64,000 nt of DNA from Mesorhizobium metallidurans STM 2683 (GTDB lineage: Bacteria > Pseudomonadota > Alphaproteobacteria > Rhizobiales > Rhizobiaceae), in the NCBI RefSeq assembly GCF_000350085.1, contig NZ_CAUM01000013.1, positions 1 to 64,000 on the forward strand, written 5' to 3'. The translations under genes and the position numbers were made by a program. Below are positions 8,469-17,066 of this stretch, one piece after another. Within the stretch, counting starts at the first letter, position 1. Each line of letters opens with the position of its first letter. Below the pieces are notes generated by a model. The model saw nothing but the letters and a program-made list of their open reading frames with translations. It had not been told where the DNA came from and made no database searches.

Positions 8469-8477
8469 CCCTTCTTT

Positions 8478-8614
8478 CCTTCTCCCCTTGTGGGAGCAAG
8501 GTGGATCGGCACGCAGCGCCGAGACGGTTGAGGGGTGCTGGCCGGAGCCAAGCTGGAACACCCCTTCATCCGACCGAGCTTCGCTCGGCCACCTTCTCCC
8601 ACAAGGGGAGAAGG
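8478..8614. repeat. Palindromic intergenic repeat (CCTTCTCCCCTTGTGGGAG family)
   Basis: A 137-base element with outer arms 8478-8504 and 8589-8614 that pair over about 26 bases with one bulge, and inner arms around GAGGGGTGCTGG and AACACCCCTT. It lies between the TPR gene and glyQ and can fold as one long hairpin. It is related to the element inside glyS at 12047-12174. Confidence 0.85.
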
Positions 8615-8707
8615 GAACACCTTCAAAGGCCTGACCCCCTCTGCCTTGACGCTTGCTGGCCAGGCATCTAGGAGGTGCCCGCATCCCGCCGCTCCGTCGA
8701 GGCCGCC

Positions 8708-9652
8708 GTGACTGTTGCCGTTCCCGCCCATATGCATCCCAGCCGCTCGTTCCAGGGGCTGATCCTGACCTTGCACAATTACTGGGCGGACTATGGCTGC
8801 GTCGTCCTCCAGCCCTACGACATGGAAGTCGGCGCCGGCACCTTTCATCCCGCGACGACGCTGCGCGCGCTCGGGCCCAAGCGCTGGAACGCGGCCTATG
8901 TGCAGCCCTCGCGCCGGCCCAAGGATGGACGTTACGGCGAGAATCCGAACCGGCTGCAGCATTATTACCAGTATCAGGTGATCCTGAAGCCGAACCCGCC
9001 CAATCTGCAGGAGCTCTATCTCGGCTCGCTCAAGGCGATCGGCGTCGATCCGCTGCTGCACGACATCCGCTTCGTCGAGGACGATTGGGAAAGCCCGACG
9101 CTGGGCGCCTGGGGGCTGGGCTGGGAGTGCTGGTGCGACGGCATGGAAGTGTCGCAATTCACCTATTTCCAGCAGGTTTGCGGCATCGAATGCGCGCCGG
9201 TGGCGGGCGAGCTCACCTATGGGCTGGAGCGGCTGGCCATGTATGTGCAGGGCGTCGACAATGTCTACGACCTCAATTTCAATGGCCGCGAGGGCGCCGA
9301 CAAGGTGACCTATGGCGACGTTTTCTTGCAGGCCGAGCAGGAATATTCGCGCCACAATTTCGAATTCGCCGACACGGCGATATTGCTCCGGCACTTTGAC
9401 GACGCCGAAGCCGAATGCAAGGCGCTGCTTGATGCGGGAGCGCCGGCTCCAGGCGACAATCTGGCGATGCATCGTATGGTATTTCCTGCCTATGACCAGT
9501 GCATCAAGGCCAGCCACGTCTTCAACCTGCTTGATGCTCGTGGCGTGATTTCGGTCACCGAGCGCCAGAGCTATATCCTGCGGGTGCGCAATCTGGCGAA
9601 AGCCTGCGGCGAGGCGTTTTTGCTGACGCAGGCTGGCGGGCTGGCGGCCTAG
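8708..9652 (+). CDS. glyQ: Glycyl-tRNA synthetase alpha subunit
   Basis: Catalytic subunit of the bacterial alpha2beta2 glycyl-tRNA synthetase, charging tRNA-Gly in the cytoplasm. The 314-residue product contains the standard GlyQ core: [20 protein letters not shown] at the N-terminus, [20 protein letters not shown], and [20 protein letters not shown]. The start is uncertain: GTG at 8708 is used, ATG at 8732 is an alternative, and a GTG at 8675 overlaps the GGAGG and is unlikely. It is followed 400 bases later by the glyS leader ORF rather than directly by glyS, which is unusual spacing for this pair. Confidence 0.95.
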   Translation: MTVAVPAHMHPSRSFQGLILTLHNYWADYGCVVLQPYDMEVGAGTFHPATTLRALGPKRWNAAYVQPSRRPKDGRYGENPNRLQHYYQYQVILKPNPPNLQELYLGSLKAIGVDPLLHDIRFVEDDWESPTLGAWGLGWECWCDGMEVSQFTYFQQVCGIECAPVAGELTYGLERLAMYVQGVDNVYDLNFNGREGADKVTYGDVFLQAEQEYSRHNFEFADTAILLRHFDDAEAECKALLDAGAPAPGDNLAMHRMVFPAYDQCIKASHVFNLLDARGVISVTERQSYILRVRNLAKACGEAFLLTQAGGLAA

Positions 9653-9828
9653 CAAACGTCCGCCGCGGTCACAGTGACAGTGCCGACGGGCAACACACCC
9701 TGGTTACTCGGGCCGGCCATTGTCCTCAGCGCCTGCCTGACACCCGGCATCGCGAACGTGCCGTGGACCTGCGCCGCAAAGCAGGCGCTGAGCGCCAGGA
9801 TCTGCAGGAATGTCGATGCCGTTCTCAT
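9649..9828 (-). CDS. Small putative secreted protein
   Basis: A 59-codon frame on the reverse strand between glyQ and glyS. It starts [20 protein letters not shown], a good signal peptide with likely cleavage after VHGTFA, leaving a mature peptide of about 33 residues ending in TAADVC. Its TAG stop overlaps the glyQ TAG on the other strand. No clear Shine-Dalgarno sequence is visible and no family is recognised. The signal peptide is the only positive evidence. Confidence 0.35.
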   Translation of the reverse strand: MRTASTFLQILALSACFAAQVHGTFAMPGVRQALRTMAGPSNQGVLPVGTVTVTAADVC

Positions 9829-10052
9829 GGTCGTTCAGCCAATAGCTCTCTGCCTGAGCGTGGGTCGCTCCAGCGCCGCGTTCGGTTCATGGAAATCTTT
9901 GACCCAAGGACGGGCGGGCTCGCCTCGGCCCGACAGTCCGTCGAATTTTTTCGGAAATCGCCGGTGGATGGCCCGATGTTGCGCTGAAGGGTGACAGCGG
10001 CCAGCCGAGTTGCTATGCCCCGCCCGACCGTTCTCCCGCATGAGCTGCCCCT

Positions 10053-10172
10053 ATGCCCGACCTGCTTCTGGAACTTCGCTCCGAGGAAATCCCCGCCCAG
10101 CCGCGCGCCCGCAGCGCCGAAGGCGCGAGGACGCGCAAACAAAAAAACGGCATGCGGGTGGAGAAACTCTGA
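10053..10172 (+). CDS. Leader ORF duplicating the N-terminus of GlyS
   Basis: A 39-residue frame whose first 15 residues, [15 protein letters not shown], are identical to the GlyS N-terminus. Over these 15 codons the DNA differs from glyS at seven positions, all synonymous. After that the sequence diverges into a basic tail ([14 protein letters not shown]). Its TGA overlaps the glyS ATG (TGATG), so translation of the leader would be coupled to glyS. It may be a remnant of a second glyS allele left by recombination, or a functional leader peptide. Existence of the frame is certain; function is inference. Confidence 0.5.
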   Translation: MPDLLLELRSEEIPAQPRARSAEGARTRKQKNGMRVEKL

Positions 10173-12607
10173 TGCCGGACTTGTTGCTCGAACTTCGCTC
10201 CGAGGAAATCCCTGCCCGCATGCAGCGCAAGGCTGCCGGCGATCTCAGGAAGATGCTGACCGACGGTCTGGTCGAGGCGGGCCTGACCTATGAGGCGGCG
10301 CGCGAATACTGGACGCCGCGGCGTCTCACGCTCGATATCAGAGGCCTGACCGCGCGCTCGAAGGACATCAACGAGGAGATCAAAGGCCCCTCGACCAAGG
10401 CGCCCGAACAGGCTGTCCAGGGTTTCCTGCGCAAGGCCGGTCTTGCCTCGGTCGCCGAGGCGCATGTCCATGCCGACCCGAAGAAGGGCGATTTCTATGT
10501 CGCCCATATCTCCAGGCCGGGCAGGGCGGCGGAACAAATCATTGCCGAGCTGGTGCCAGGCATCATCCGCAATTTCCCCTGGCCGAAATCGATGCGTTGG
10601 GGGCCGGCCTCAGCGAAGCCGGGATCGTTGCGCTGGGTGCGGCCGCTGCAATCGATCCTATGCACCTTCGGCCCGGAGACCGAGGAGCCGGTGGTGGTCG
10701 ATTTCGAGATCGACGGCATCCGTTCGGGCAATGTCACCTACGGCCATCGCTTCCTCGCGCCGGGCGAAATCACCGTGCGCCGCTTCGACGACTATGTGAG
10801 CAAGCTGGAGGCGGCCAAGGTCGTGCTCGATGCCGACCGGCGCAAGGAGATCATCCTTGCCGATGTCAGGAACCTCGCTTTCGCCAATGGGCTCGACCTG
10901 GTCGAGGACGAGGGATTGCTGGAGGAAGTGTCCGGATTGGTCGAATGGCCGGTCGTGCTGATGGGCGAGTTCGAGCAGGATTTCCTGGCGATACCCGCCG
11001 AGGTGATCCGGCTGACCATCCGCGCCAACCAGAAGTGTTTCGTGACGCGTCCGCAGGGCGCTGGCGAGGATCTGTCCAACCGCTTCATCCTGACCGCCAA
11101 TATCGAGGCCAAGGATGGCGGCAAGGAGATCGCACACGGAAACGGCAAGGTGGTGCGCGCGCGTCTCTCCGACGCGCTCTATTTCTGGAAGACGGACCAG
11201 GGAGATTTGCCTGATCTCGATCAGCTCAAGGCGTCGGCCGAAAAATTCGGGCTCGATCTCGAGAAACCGCTCGACCAGCGCATGGCCCGCCTCGACCATC
11301 TCGGCGTGACATTCCATGCCAAGCTCGGCACGCAGGGCGAGCGGGTGGAGCGCATCAAGCGGCTGGCGGAAGAACTGGCGCCGATCGTTGGCGCCGATCC
11401 CGCGCTCGCACGCCGTGCCGCCATCCTGGCCAAGGCCGACCTCACCACCGAAGTGGTCGGTGAATTTCCGGAGCTGCAGGGCGCGATGGGCAGGAAATAC
11501 GCCTTGCTGCAAGGCGAGCATCCGTCCGTCGCCGCCGCGATTGAGGAACACTACAAGCCACAGGGTCCGTCCGACCGCGTGCCCACCGATCCGGTGTCGG
11601 TCGCCGTCGCTCTGGCCGACAAGCTGGATACGCTGGTGGGGTTTTGGGCGATCGACGAAAAGCCGACGGGGTCGAAAGACCCCTATGCGCTGAGGCGGGC
11701 GGCGCTGGGAGTGGTTAGGCTGGTGCTGGAAAACAGGATTAGACTGGGGCTTAACACCATCCTTGTAACGAGGGCAGGCGAACTCATTTCAGCGCTGATC
11801 TCGCAGAGGAACTTCGACTGGGAAACGGAAAAGCGGTGGTTTGAAGGCAGCGATATCGACCCGAAGATGACCTTCGCCAAGGAACTTCTAGCGAAAGAGG
11901 CTCGCGAGTTTCCGCTCGAGATGTCAGCGCTAAAGAAGATAGGCGCCGATCTCCTCACCTTCTTCCACGACCGCCTGAAGGTCTATCTGCGCGACAAGGG
12001 CGCACGTCATGATTTGATCGATGCTGTGTTGGCGGCCGGTTCGCGCCCAATCTCCCCCCTTGCGGGGGAGATGTCGGCGAAGCCGACAGAGGGGGGTGCT
12101 GTCCCGCCGACATCTCGGCGCGAGGCACCCCCCTCTGCCCTGCCAGGCATCTCCCCCGCAAGGGGGGAGATTGGCCAATCGCAATCCGACGACCTCCTGC
12201 AAATCGTCCGCCGTGTCGAAGCACTCGGCTCCTTCCTCGACACCGAGGATGGCAAGAACCTGCTTGCCGGCACCAAACGTGCGGCAAACATCCTGGCCGC
12301 CGAGGAGAAGAAGAAAACGGCGATCGCCGACCATGTCGAGCCGGCGCTGTTTCGCGAGAATGCCGAGAAATCGCTGTTTGCGGCGGTGAATCAGGCTGAG
12401 AGGCAAGCCGGCGAAGCGATTCGAAACGAAGACTTTTCCGCCGCCATGCTGGCGCTTAGCGTGTTGCGCGAGCCGGTTGATTCATTCTTTGAGCAAGTGC
12501 TCGTAAATGACGAGGATCAGGCCGTCCGCGCCAATCGCCTGGCGTTGCTCGCCCGCATCCGGACTGCCACCGATCAGGTCGCGGATTTCTCCAGGATCGC
12601 GGGCTGA
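10172..12607 (+). CDS. glyS: Glycyl-tRNA synthetase beta subunit with in-frame repeat insertion
   Basis: Beta subunit (811 residues) that binds tRNA-Gly and completes the alpha2beta2 enzyme with GlyQ. It begins [20 protein letters not shown] and has the expected segments [23 protein letters not shown] and GHRFLAPG, plus the anticodon-binding C-terminal domain ([20 protein letters not shown]). Usual length is near 690-770 residues. The excess here includes about 43 residues (about 626-668) encoded by a palindromic repeat between AVLAAGS and [17 protein letters not shown]. The inserted segment is rich in Pro, Gly and Ala ([17 protein letters not shown]) and probably forms a surface loop. Start ATG overlaps the leader stop. 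Confidence 0.95.
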   Translation: MPDLLLELRSEEIPARMQRKAAGDLRKMLTDGLVEAGLTYEAAREYWTPRRLTLDIRGLTARSKDINEEIKGPSTKAPEQAVQGFLRKAGLASVAEAHVHADPKKGDFYVAHISRPGRAAEQIIAELVPGIIRNFPWPKSMRWGPASAKPGSLRWVRPLQSILCTFGPETEEPVVVDFEIDGIRSGNVTYGHRFLAPGEITVRRFDDYVSKLEAAKVVLDADRRKEIILADVRNLAFANGLDLVEDEGLLEEVSGLVEWPVVLMGEFEQDFLAIPAEVIRLTIRANQKCFVTRPQGAGEDLSNRFILTANIEAKDGGKEIAHGNGKVVRARLSDALYFWKTDQGDLPDLDQLKASAEKFGLDLEKPLDQRMARLDHLGVTFHAKLGTQGERVERIKRLAEELAPIVGADPALARRAAILAKADLTTEVVGEFPELQGAMGRKYALLQGEHPSVAAAIEEHYKPQGPSDRVPTDPVSVAVALADKLDTLVGFWAIDEKPTGSKDPYALRRAALGVVRLVLENRIRLGLNTILVTRAGELISALISQRNFDWETEKRWFEGSDIDPKMTFAKELLAKEAREFPLEMSALKKIGADLLTFFHDRLKVYLRDKGARHDLIDAVLAAGSRPISPLAGEMSAKPTEGGAVPPTSRREAPPSALPGISPARGEIGQSQSDDLLQIVRRVEALGSFLDTEDGKNLLAGTKRAANILAAEEKKKTAIADHVEPALFRENAEKSLFAAVNQAERQAGEAIRNEDFSAAMLALSVLREPVDSFFEQVLVNDEDQAVRANRLALLARIRTATDQVADFSRIAG
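12047..12174. repeat. Palindromic element inserted in frame within glyS
   Basis: 128 bases with perfect 27-base outer arms (12047-12073 and 12148-12174) and perfect 13-base inner arms (12087-12099 and 12125-12137). The outer arm core CTCCCCCCTTGCGGGGGAG belongs to the same family as the intergenic repeat at 8478-8614. The element is read through in the glyS frame without a stop. Confidence 0.9.
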
Positions 12608-12611
12608 AAGC

Positions 12612-12653
12612 ATGATCCCGAAAAGTGGATACCAGTTTTCGGACAAGGATCAT
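12612..12653. terminator. Hairpin repeat after glyS, possible terminator
   Basis: Imperfect stem-loop with paired segments ATGATCC/GGATCAT and CGAAAA/TTTTCG, four bases after the glyS stop. This ATGATCCCGAAAAGTGG type of sequence is a frequent rhizobial intergenic repeat. It may act as a terminator, though no U-run follows. Confidence 0.5.
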
Positions 12654-12773
12654 GTTCAAACAAAAATAGCGGAAAAAATCTTGCTGGCCGGCCATTCGAG
12701 CCGGCTTACAGTCATATGACGATGATCTCTCCGTGGCAAAAAGGACATGTTCCCCAACCCCACGGAGGCTTCC

Positions 12774-13145
12774 ATGAATTCCGCTCACGAAATCGAAGTG
12801 ACAGAAGAAACCCCGGCCCCCGCCGAGGCGCTTGAATCCGCTGCCGAAACCACCGTCGACCAGACCGCCGCTGCCGAGGTCGAGGCCGCCGTCCTGTCTG
12901 ATGACGAGCAGGAAGGCGACGACGAAGACAGCGAAGAATCGGAAGAGGAAGGCGACGAAGACGAAGAAGCCGCTACCCTCTCGGACGATGATGAGGACGA
13001 AGACGACGATGACAAGGAAGACGACGACAGCGTGAAGGCCGAAGCCGACGACGCTGACGAAGAAGATGACGACGAAGACGAAGAAGAAGAAGAAGAATCC
13101 GACGAGGCCTCCACCGACGAGGCGAGCAAGGAAGTCGCTGCCTGA
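12774..13145 (+). CDS. Extremely acidic low-complexity protein
   Basis: A 123-residue protein in which about 64 residues are Asp or Glu, with three Lys, one His, no Arg and no aromatic residue. Blocks such as EDEDDDDKEDDD and DDEDEEEEEE dominate the second half; the first 40 residues are Ala/Glu/Thr rich. It must be intrinsically disordered and strongly anionic. The ATG at 12774 has GGAGG at the right distance, so translation is likely. Possible roles are a polyanionic chaperone, a DNA-mimic or an ion buffer; none is demonstrated by sequence. It stands alone between glyS and a membrane protein. Confidence 0.8.
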   Translation: MNSAHEIEVTEETPAPAEALESAAETTVDQTAAAEVEAAVLSDDEQEGDDEDSEESEEEGDEDEEAATLSDDDEDEDDDDKEDDDSVKAEADDADEEDDDEDEEEEEESDEASTDEASKEVAA

Positions 13146-13170
13146 GATTTTTCAGGCGCCGGAATTCATT

Positions 13171-13259
13171 GGAGCGGGATGCGTGCATCCCGCTCCATTC
13201 ATTTGTTCTGGTCGCATTCGTGCGGTGCCAGGTGATTCCACCTGGCTGCAAAATGCTCC
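13171..13259 (-). repeat. Dispersed three-hairpin intergenic repeat, copy 2 (inverted)
   Basis: Reverse-strand copy of the element at 5139-5240. It starts with the perfect palindrome GGAGCGGGATGC-GT-GCATCCCGCTCC (13171-13196) and ends at GCTGCAAAATGCTC. The first stem reads CCAGGTG/CACCTGG where copy 1 has CCAAGTG/CACTTGG, a compensatory change. The strong hairpin follows the acidic-protein gene and could terminate it. Confidence 0.75.
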
Positions 13260-13326
13260 CGTGTTTTTACGGCGAAGGGTTTTGAGCTAAGCTGGCGCAT
13301 CCCTGCCGCGCTGGAGAAGCACCCTT

Positions 13327-13848
13327 ATGGCCGAACGCCCGAGTGGAGGAGAAAGCAACGGCATCGCCGCAGGCAGTTTTGCCGACGACGATCCGCGTCT
13401 TGCGTTTATCTATCAGGAGGCGGTGCGAGGTCTCACGCAGCAGCAGAACCTCGTGGAGAACATGAGCACCCGCGCCGGCAGCCTTATCTTTGCCACCGCA
13501 TTTGCCAACTCGTTGCTCGGCGGCGCGGCCCTTGCCAACGGGCTCGGACTTTGGGACTGGATCGCGGTGGCGCTGCTGTTCGCCATCGGTGGGCTGATCG
13601 TCTTCATGCTTTGGCCCTACCACCAATACACATTCCGCTTCGACCCCGAAGAACTGCTCCATCAATATGTCGATGGCGACAGGCCGGCAACGATGTCGGC
13701 CATGCGCCGCGCGCTTGCCCTTCGCATCAAGGCGGACATGGCCAGCAACTGGCGAATTATCCAGCGGCTCCGCGTGGCGTTGCAGATTGCGCTGTTCTTT
13801 CTGCTGTTCGATATCCTGGCCTGGCTCTTGGCGATTGCGGGCGTTTGA
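13327..13848 (+). CDS. Integral membrane protein with paired N-terminal and one C-terminal membrane segments
   Basis: A 173-residue protein of unknown function. After a soluble N-terminus (DPRLAFIYQEAVRGLTQQQN) it has SLIFATAFANSLLGGAALA and WDWIAVALLFAIGGLIVFML as two membrane segments, a cytosolic helical part (FRFDPEELLHQYVDGDRP, then MRRALALRIKADMASNW), and a third membrane segment near the C-terminus (IALFFLLFDILAWLLAIAG). The layout resembles the small membrane modules with an N-terminal helix and STRAGSLI-like motif that appear as stand-alone hypothetical proteins in many bacteria and as effectors in some nucleotide-signalling defence operons. No cyclase lies beside it. Confidence 0.75.
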   Translation: MAERPSGGESNGIAAGSFADDDPRLAFIYQEAVRGLTQQQNLVENMSTRAGSLIFATAFANSLLGGAALANGLGLWDWIAVALLFAIGGLIVFMLWPYHQYTFRFDPEELLHQYVDGDRPATMSAMRRALALRIKADMASNWRIIQRLRVALQIALFFLLFDILAWLLAIAGV

Positions 13849-13866
13849 GCCAAAGCGCTTCGAACT

Positions 13867-14307
13867 CTATCTGGCCTGGTCGGTCTCGGGGATGGGTGTC
13901 GGTTGCGGCGTCGCGGGCGGGCTATTCGCCGCTTCTGTCTTGTTGCCGGATGCTGCTTGAGGTGCTGCGGCGGCGGTGACCGGTGCTGGAATAGAAAAGT
14001 CGCCACCGACAATACCGCCGCGAATGATCATCGGGCCTGGCATGAAACCGCGCTTGTGCCCGGGCTGGTTCGGGATCGCCGCGACCTTTTCATAGGTGAC
14101 GTCGGGCTCAGCGGCGCCGAGCGCCACGATCGATGGCATCGAGGGAGCAGCTTTGGTGCTCTCGGCCATCGTCACCGTCTCGGGCGCGCCGAGCTTGACG
14201 ACGGATGGCGTCGAAGACGGTGCGCCGAGAATGATGATGGACGAAGCTTGCGCTTCGCCCGCCGCCAGGACGAAACCAAGCGCTCCAAGAATGCGCAACG
14301 AAACCAT
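13867..14307 (-). CDS. Secreted hypothetical protein
   Basis: A 146-residue protein with a signal peptide (MVSLRILGALGFVLAAGEAQ, cleavage after AQA). The mature part has two imperfect repeats (IIILGAPSSTPSVVKLGAP and SMPSIVALGAAEP), a GHKRGFMPGPMIIRGGIVGG segment and a Pro/Ala/Thr-rich C-terminal tail. GAGGA lies upstream of the ATG at 14307. Convergent with the membrane protein gene and divergent from tsaC. No function recognised; export to the periplasm or surface is inferred. Confidence 0.7.
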   Translation of the reverse strand: MVSLRILGALGFVLAAGEAQASSIIILGAPSSTPSVVKLGAPETVTMAESTKAAPSMPSIVALGAAEPDVTYEKVAAIPNQPGHKRGFMPGPMIIRGGIVGGDFSIPAPVTAAAAPQAASGNKTEAANSPPATPQPTPIPETDQAR

Positions 14308-14467
14308 GACAATTCCTCTTGCCCAAGAAGCCGGCACCATACTGTGCGGTGATTGATGCGGGCTTGCGGGGAAACATCGCATTTTAGCGGTTGAGGATTC
14401 GCTCATGCCCGGACTTGCCCCACGGCCGCCGCCGTACTACGCAGCCGGCATCTGTGAGGTAACGACC

Positions 14468-15430
14468 GTGGTTGAAATACGCGCCGTCGGCGATGCGATG
14501 GAAATGGCGCTGGCGCTGCTCGAAAGCGGCGACGTCGTCGCCATTCCGACGGAAACCGTCTACGGGCTGGCCGCGGACGCGACCAATGGCGTCGGCGTGG
14601 CGCGCATCTTCGAGGCCAAGGGCCGGCCGCGCTTCAACCCGCTGATCGCCCATGTCGCCGACCTGGTGATGGCCGAGCGCATCGCTCTGTTCGACCCGCT
14701 GTCGAAACGGCTGGCGCAGGCATTCTGGCCGGGGCCGCTGACGCTGGTGCTGCCGCAACGCCCCGGCAACGGCATTCATCCGCTGGTCACCGCGGGGCTC
14801 GACACGATCGCGCTGCGCATGCCCCGGGGTTTTGGCGGCGAACTGATCGCCAGGCTCGGCCGCCCGCTTGCGGCGCCCAGCGCCAATTCCTCGGGCAGGA
14901 TCAGCGCCACGACGGCTGAAGCCGTGGCAGCCGATCTCGGCCCCAAAATCAAACTGGTGGTCGATGGCGGGGCGACGCCGGTCGGGCTGGAATCGACGAT
15001 CGTCAAGGTCGAGGGCACAAAGCTGCGGCTGCTGAGGCCGGGCGGCATTGCCGCCGGCGACATAGAGGCAGCCGCCGGCATGGCGCTGCTGCGCGGCGCT
15101 GAAGGCATCGAGGCGCCAGGCATGCTCGCCTCGCATTACGCGCCTGGCGCCGCGGTGCGGGTCAACGCGGACAAGATTGCCAAGGGCGAGGCTCTGCTGG
15201 CTTTTGGCGGCCACCGTGCCGAAGGCTGGCAGGGTGCTGCCGCCCTGCGCAACCTGTCGGCAACAGGCGATCTGCGCGAAGCGGCGAGCAACCTCTTCGC
15301 CCATATGCAGGATCTCGACCGCAGCGGCGCCAGAACCATCGCCGTCGAGCCGATCCCGTCCGACGGGCTGGGCGAAGCGATCAACGACCGGCTGTCGCGC
15401 GCCGCCGCCCCTCGTGACAAGATCCTGTGA
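14468..15430 (+). CDS. L-threonylcarbamoyladenylate synthase (Sua5/TsaC family)
   Basis: Makes threonylcarbamoyl-AMP from threonine, bicarbonate and ATP, the first step of t6A37 tRNA modification. The 320-residue protein has the YrdC domain in the N-terminal 200 residues (IPTETVYGLAADATN, then IFEAKGRPRFNPLIAHV) and the Sua5 C-terminal domain (APGMLASHYAPGAAVRV linker). The length and linker mark it as Sua5 rather than the short TsaC. GTG at 14468 is chosen because GAGGT lies upstream; an earlier in-frame start is possible. The next gene follows 24 bases after the stop. Confidence 0.92.
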   Translation: MVEIRAVGDAMEMALALLESGDVVAIPTETVYGLAADATNGVGVARIFEAKGRPRFNPLIAHVADLVMAERIALFDPLSKRLAQAFWPGPLTLVLPQRPGNGIHPLVTAGLDTIALRMPRGFGGELIARLGRPLAAPSANSSGRISATTAEAVAADLGPKIKLVVDGGATPVGLESTIVKVEGTKLRLLRPGGIAAGDIEAAAGMALLRGAEGIEAPGMLASHYAPGAAVRVNADKIAKGEALLAFGGHRAEGWQGAAALRNLSATGDLREAASNLFAHMQDLDRSGARTIAVEPIPSDGLGEAINDRLSRAAAPRDKIL

Positions 15431-15454
15431 CAAGATTGATTGAGGTTTCCAGCC

Positions 15455-16882
15455 ATGAACGACATATCCCGGGATCTCGACCCCACTCTCATCGACCGCT
15501 TCGCGACAATCGTCGGCGACAGATACGCGCTTCGCGACCAGCAGGATATCGCGCCTTATCTCACCGAACGGCGCGGCCTGTGGCATGGCAGGACGGCGCT
15601 GGTGCTGAGGCCCGGCAGCGTCGAAGAAGTCAGCCGCATCATGCAACTGGCGAGCGAGACCGGCACGCCGATTGTGCCGCAAAGCGGCAACACCGGGCTG
15701 GTCGGCGGCCAGATGCCGGACAGGTCCGGCCGCGAGGTCGTGCTGTCGCTGTCCAGGCTGAACCGCATCCGTGAGATCGACGTCTTGTCCAACACGGTCA
15801 CCGTCGAGGCCGGCGTCATCCTCCAGACCTTGCAGGAAGCGGCCGATGCCGCCGACCGGCTATTCCCGCTGTCGCTCGCCGCGCAGGGCTCCTGCCAGAT
15901 CGGCGGCAATCTCTCCTCCAATGCCGGCGGCACCGGCGTGCTTGCCTATGGCAATGCGCGCGAGCTCTGCCTCGGCGTCGAGGTGGTGCTGCCGACGGGC
16001 GAAGTGTTCGACGATCTGCGCAAGCTGAAGAAGGACAACACCGGCTACGATCTGAAGAACCTGTTCGTCGGCGCGGAGGGCACGCTCGGCGTCATCACCG
16101 CCGCCGTGCTCAAGCTTTTCCCGAAGCCCAAGGGGCGCGAGGTGGCCTTTGTCGGAATGTCCTCGCCCGAGGCGGCGCTCTCCCTGTTCAGCCTGGCGAT
16201 GGACCGCGCCGGCGCCGCACTCACCGCCTTCGAGCTGATTGGCCAGAGGCCATACGACTTCACGCTTGCCCACGCAGGCGTGGTGCGGCCGCTGGCCGAG
16301 GATTGGCCGTGGTATGTGCTAATGCAGATATCGTCGGGCCGCTCGGCCGAGGATGCACGAGCGCTGATCGAGGAGGTGCTTTCGGAAGGCCTCGAGCAGG
16401 AGATCATCGGTGATGCGGCGATTGCGGCAAGCATCGCTCAGGGCGACGCCTTCTGGAGTTTCCGCGAGGTGCTGCCCGACCAGCAGAAGCCGGAGGGCGC
16501 CTCGATCAAGCACGACATCTCGGTGCCGGTGGCCTCGATCCCGTCCTTCATCGAAAAGGCGGCTGGCGCCGTGCAGTCCGTCAGCCCGGGTGCCCGCGTG
16601 GTCTGCTTCGGCCATATGGGCGACGGCAACCTCCACTACAATATTTCCCGGCCAGTGGATGGCGACGACGTGGCGTTTCTCGGCCTCTACCACGCCATGA
16701 ACCAGGCCGTGCACGATGTCGTGCGCAGCTTTCACGGCTCGATCTCGGCCGAGCACGGCATCGGCCAGCTGAAGCGCGACGAACTGATAGCCACGGCGCC
16801 GCCGATGGCGATCGAGTTGATGCGCAAGGTGAAGGCGGCCTTCGACCCGGCCGGCATCATGAACCCCGGTAAGGTTATCTGA
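15455..16882 (+). CDS. FAD-binding oxidoreductase, D-2-hydroxyacid dehydrogenase type
   Basis: A 475-residue flavoprotein of the GlcD/D-lactate dehydrogenase group (FAD-binding type 4 domain plus FAD-oxidase C-terminal domain). The FAD site is visible as VPQSGNTGLVGGQMP and GGNLSSNAGGTGVLAYGNAR; the metal/substrate region is FGHMGDGNLHYNIS and the C-terminal signature SISAEHGIGQLKRDEL precedes DPAGIMNPGKV. Close relatives oxidise D-2-hydroxyglutarate or D-lactate; which applies is not decided. It follows tsaC by 24 bases and is probably co-transcribed. Confidence 0.9.
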   Translation: MNDISRDLDPTLIDRFATIVGDRYALRDQQDIAPYLTERRGLWHGRTALVLRPGSVEEVSRIMQLASETGTPIVPQSGNTGLVGGQMPDRSGREVVLSLSRLNRIREIDVLSNTVTVEAGVILQTLQEAADAADRLFPLSLAAQGSCQIGGNLSSNAGGTGVLAYGNARELCLGVEVVLPTGEVFDDLRKLKKDNTGYDLKNLFVGAEGTLGVITAAVLKLFPKPKGREVAFVGMSSPEAALSLFSLAMDRAGAALTAFELIGQRPYDFTLAHAGVVRPLAEDWPWYVLMQISSGRSAEDARALIEEVLSEGLEQEIIGDAAIAASIAQGDAFWSFREVLPDQQKPEGASIKHDISVPVASIPSFIEKAAGAVQSVSPGARVVCFGHMGDGNLHYNISRPVDGDDVAFLGLYHAMNQAVHDVVRSFHGSISAEHGIGQLKRDELIATAPPMAIELMRKVKAAFDPAGIMNPGKVI

Positions 16883-17066
16883 TCCTTTCCTCGGCGCGGG
16901 TCCGGTGGCATTCCGATAACCATCGCCTGAGATCAGCAAAATTTAACTGACTTTCTTAAGCGCCGCGGTAAGAAGCGCGCGCTAATGTTTCTCCACAACG
17001 AGGCTGGACAAACCGGCCCGGAGAGAACCGCAAGCCGGCTCTCAGGAGAGACAGGAAAGGCAATCA

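Noticed and set aside
8675-8677. GTG at 8675 as the glyQ start
   Set aside because: It overlaps the GGAGG sequence that would be the ribosome binding site, and the extra residues are not part of the usual GlyQ N-terminus.
6501-8684. A very long reverse-strand open frame opposite the TPR gene
   Set aside because: It is the antisense shadow of a GC-rich coding gene with clear TPR and signal-peptide features; its product has no family likeness and no good start.
12785-13129. Poly-serine reverse-strand frame
   Set aside because: It is the direct antisense of the Asp/Glu-rich gene; the forward frame has the ribosome binding site.
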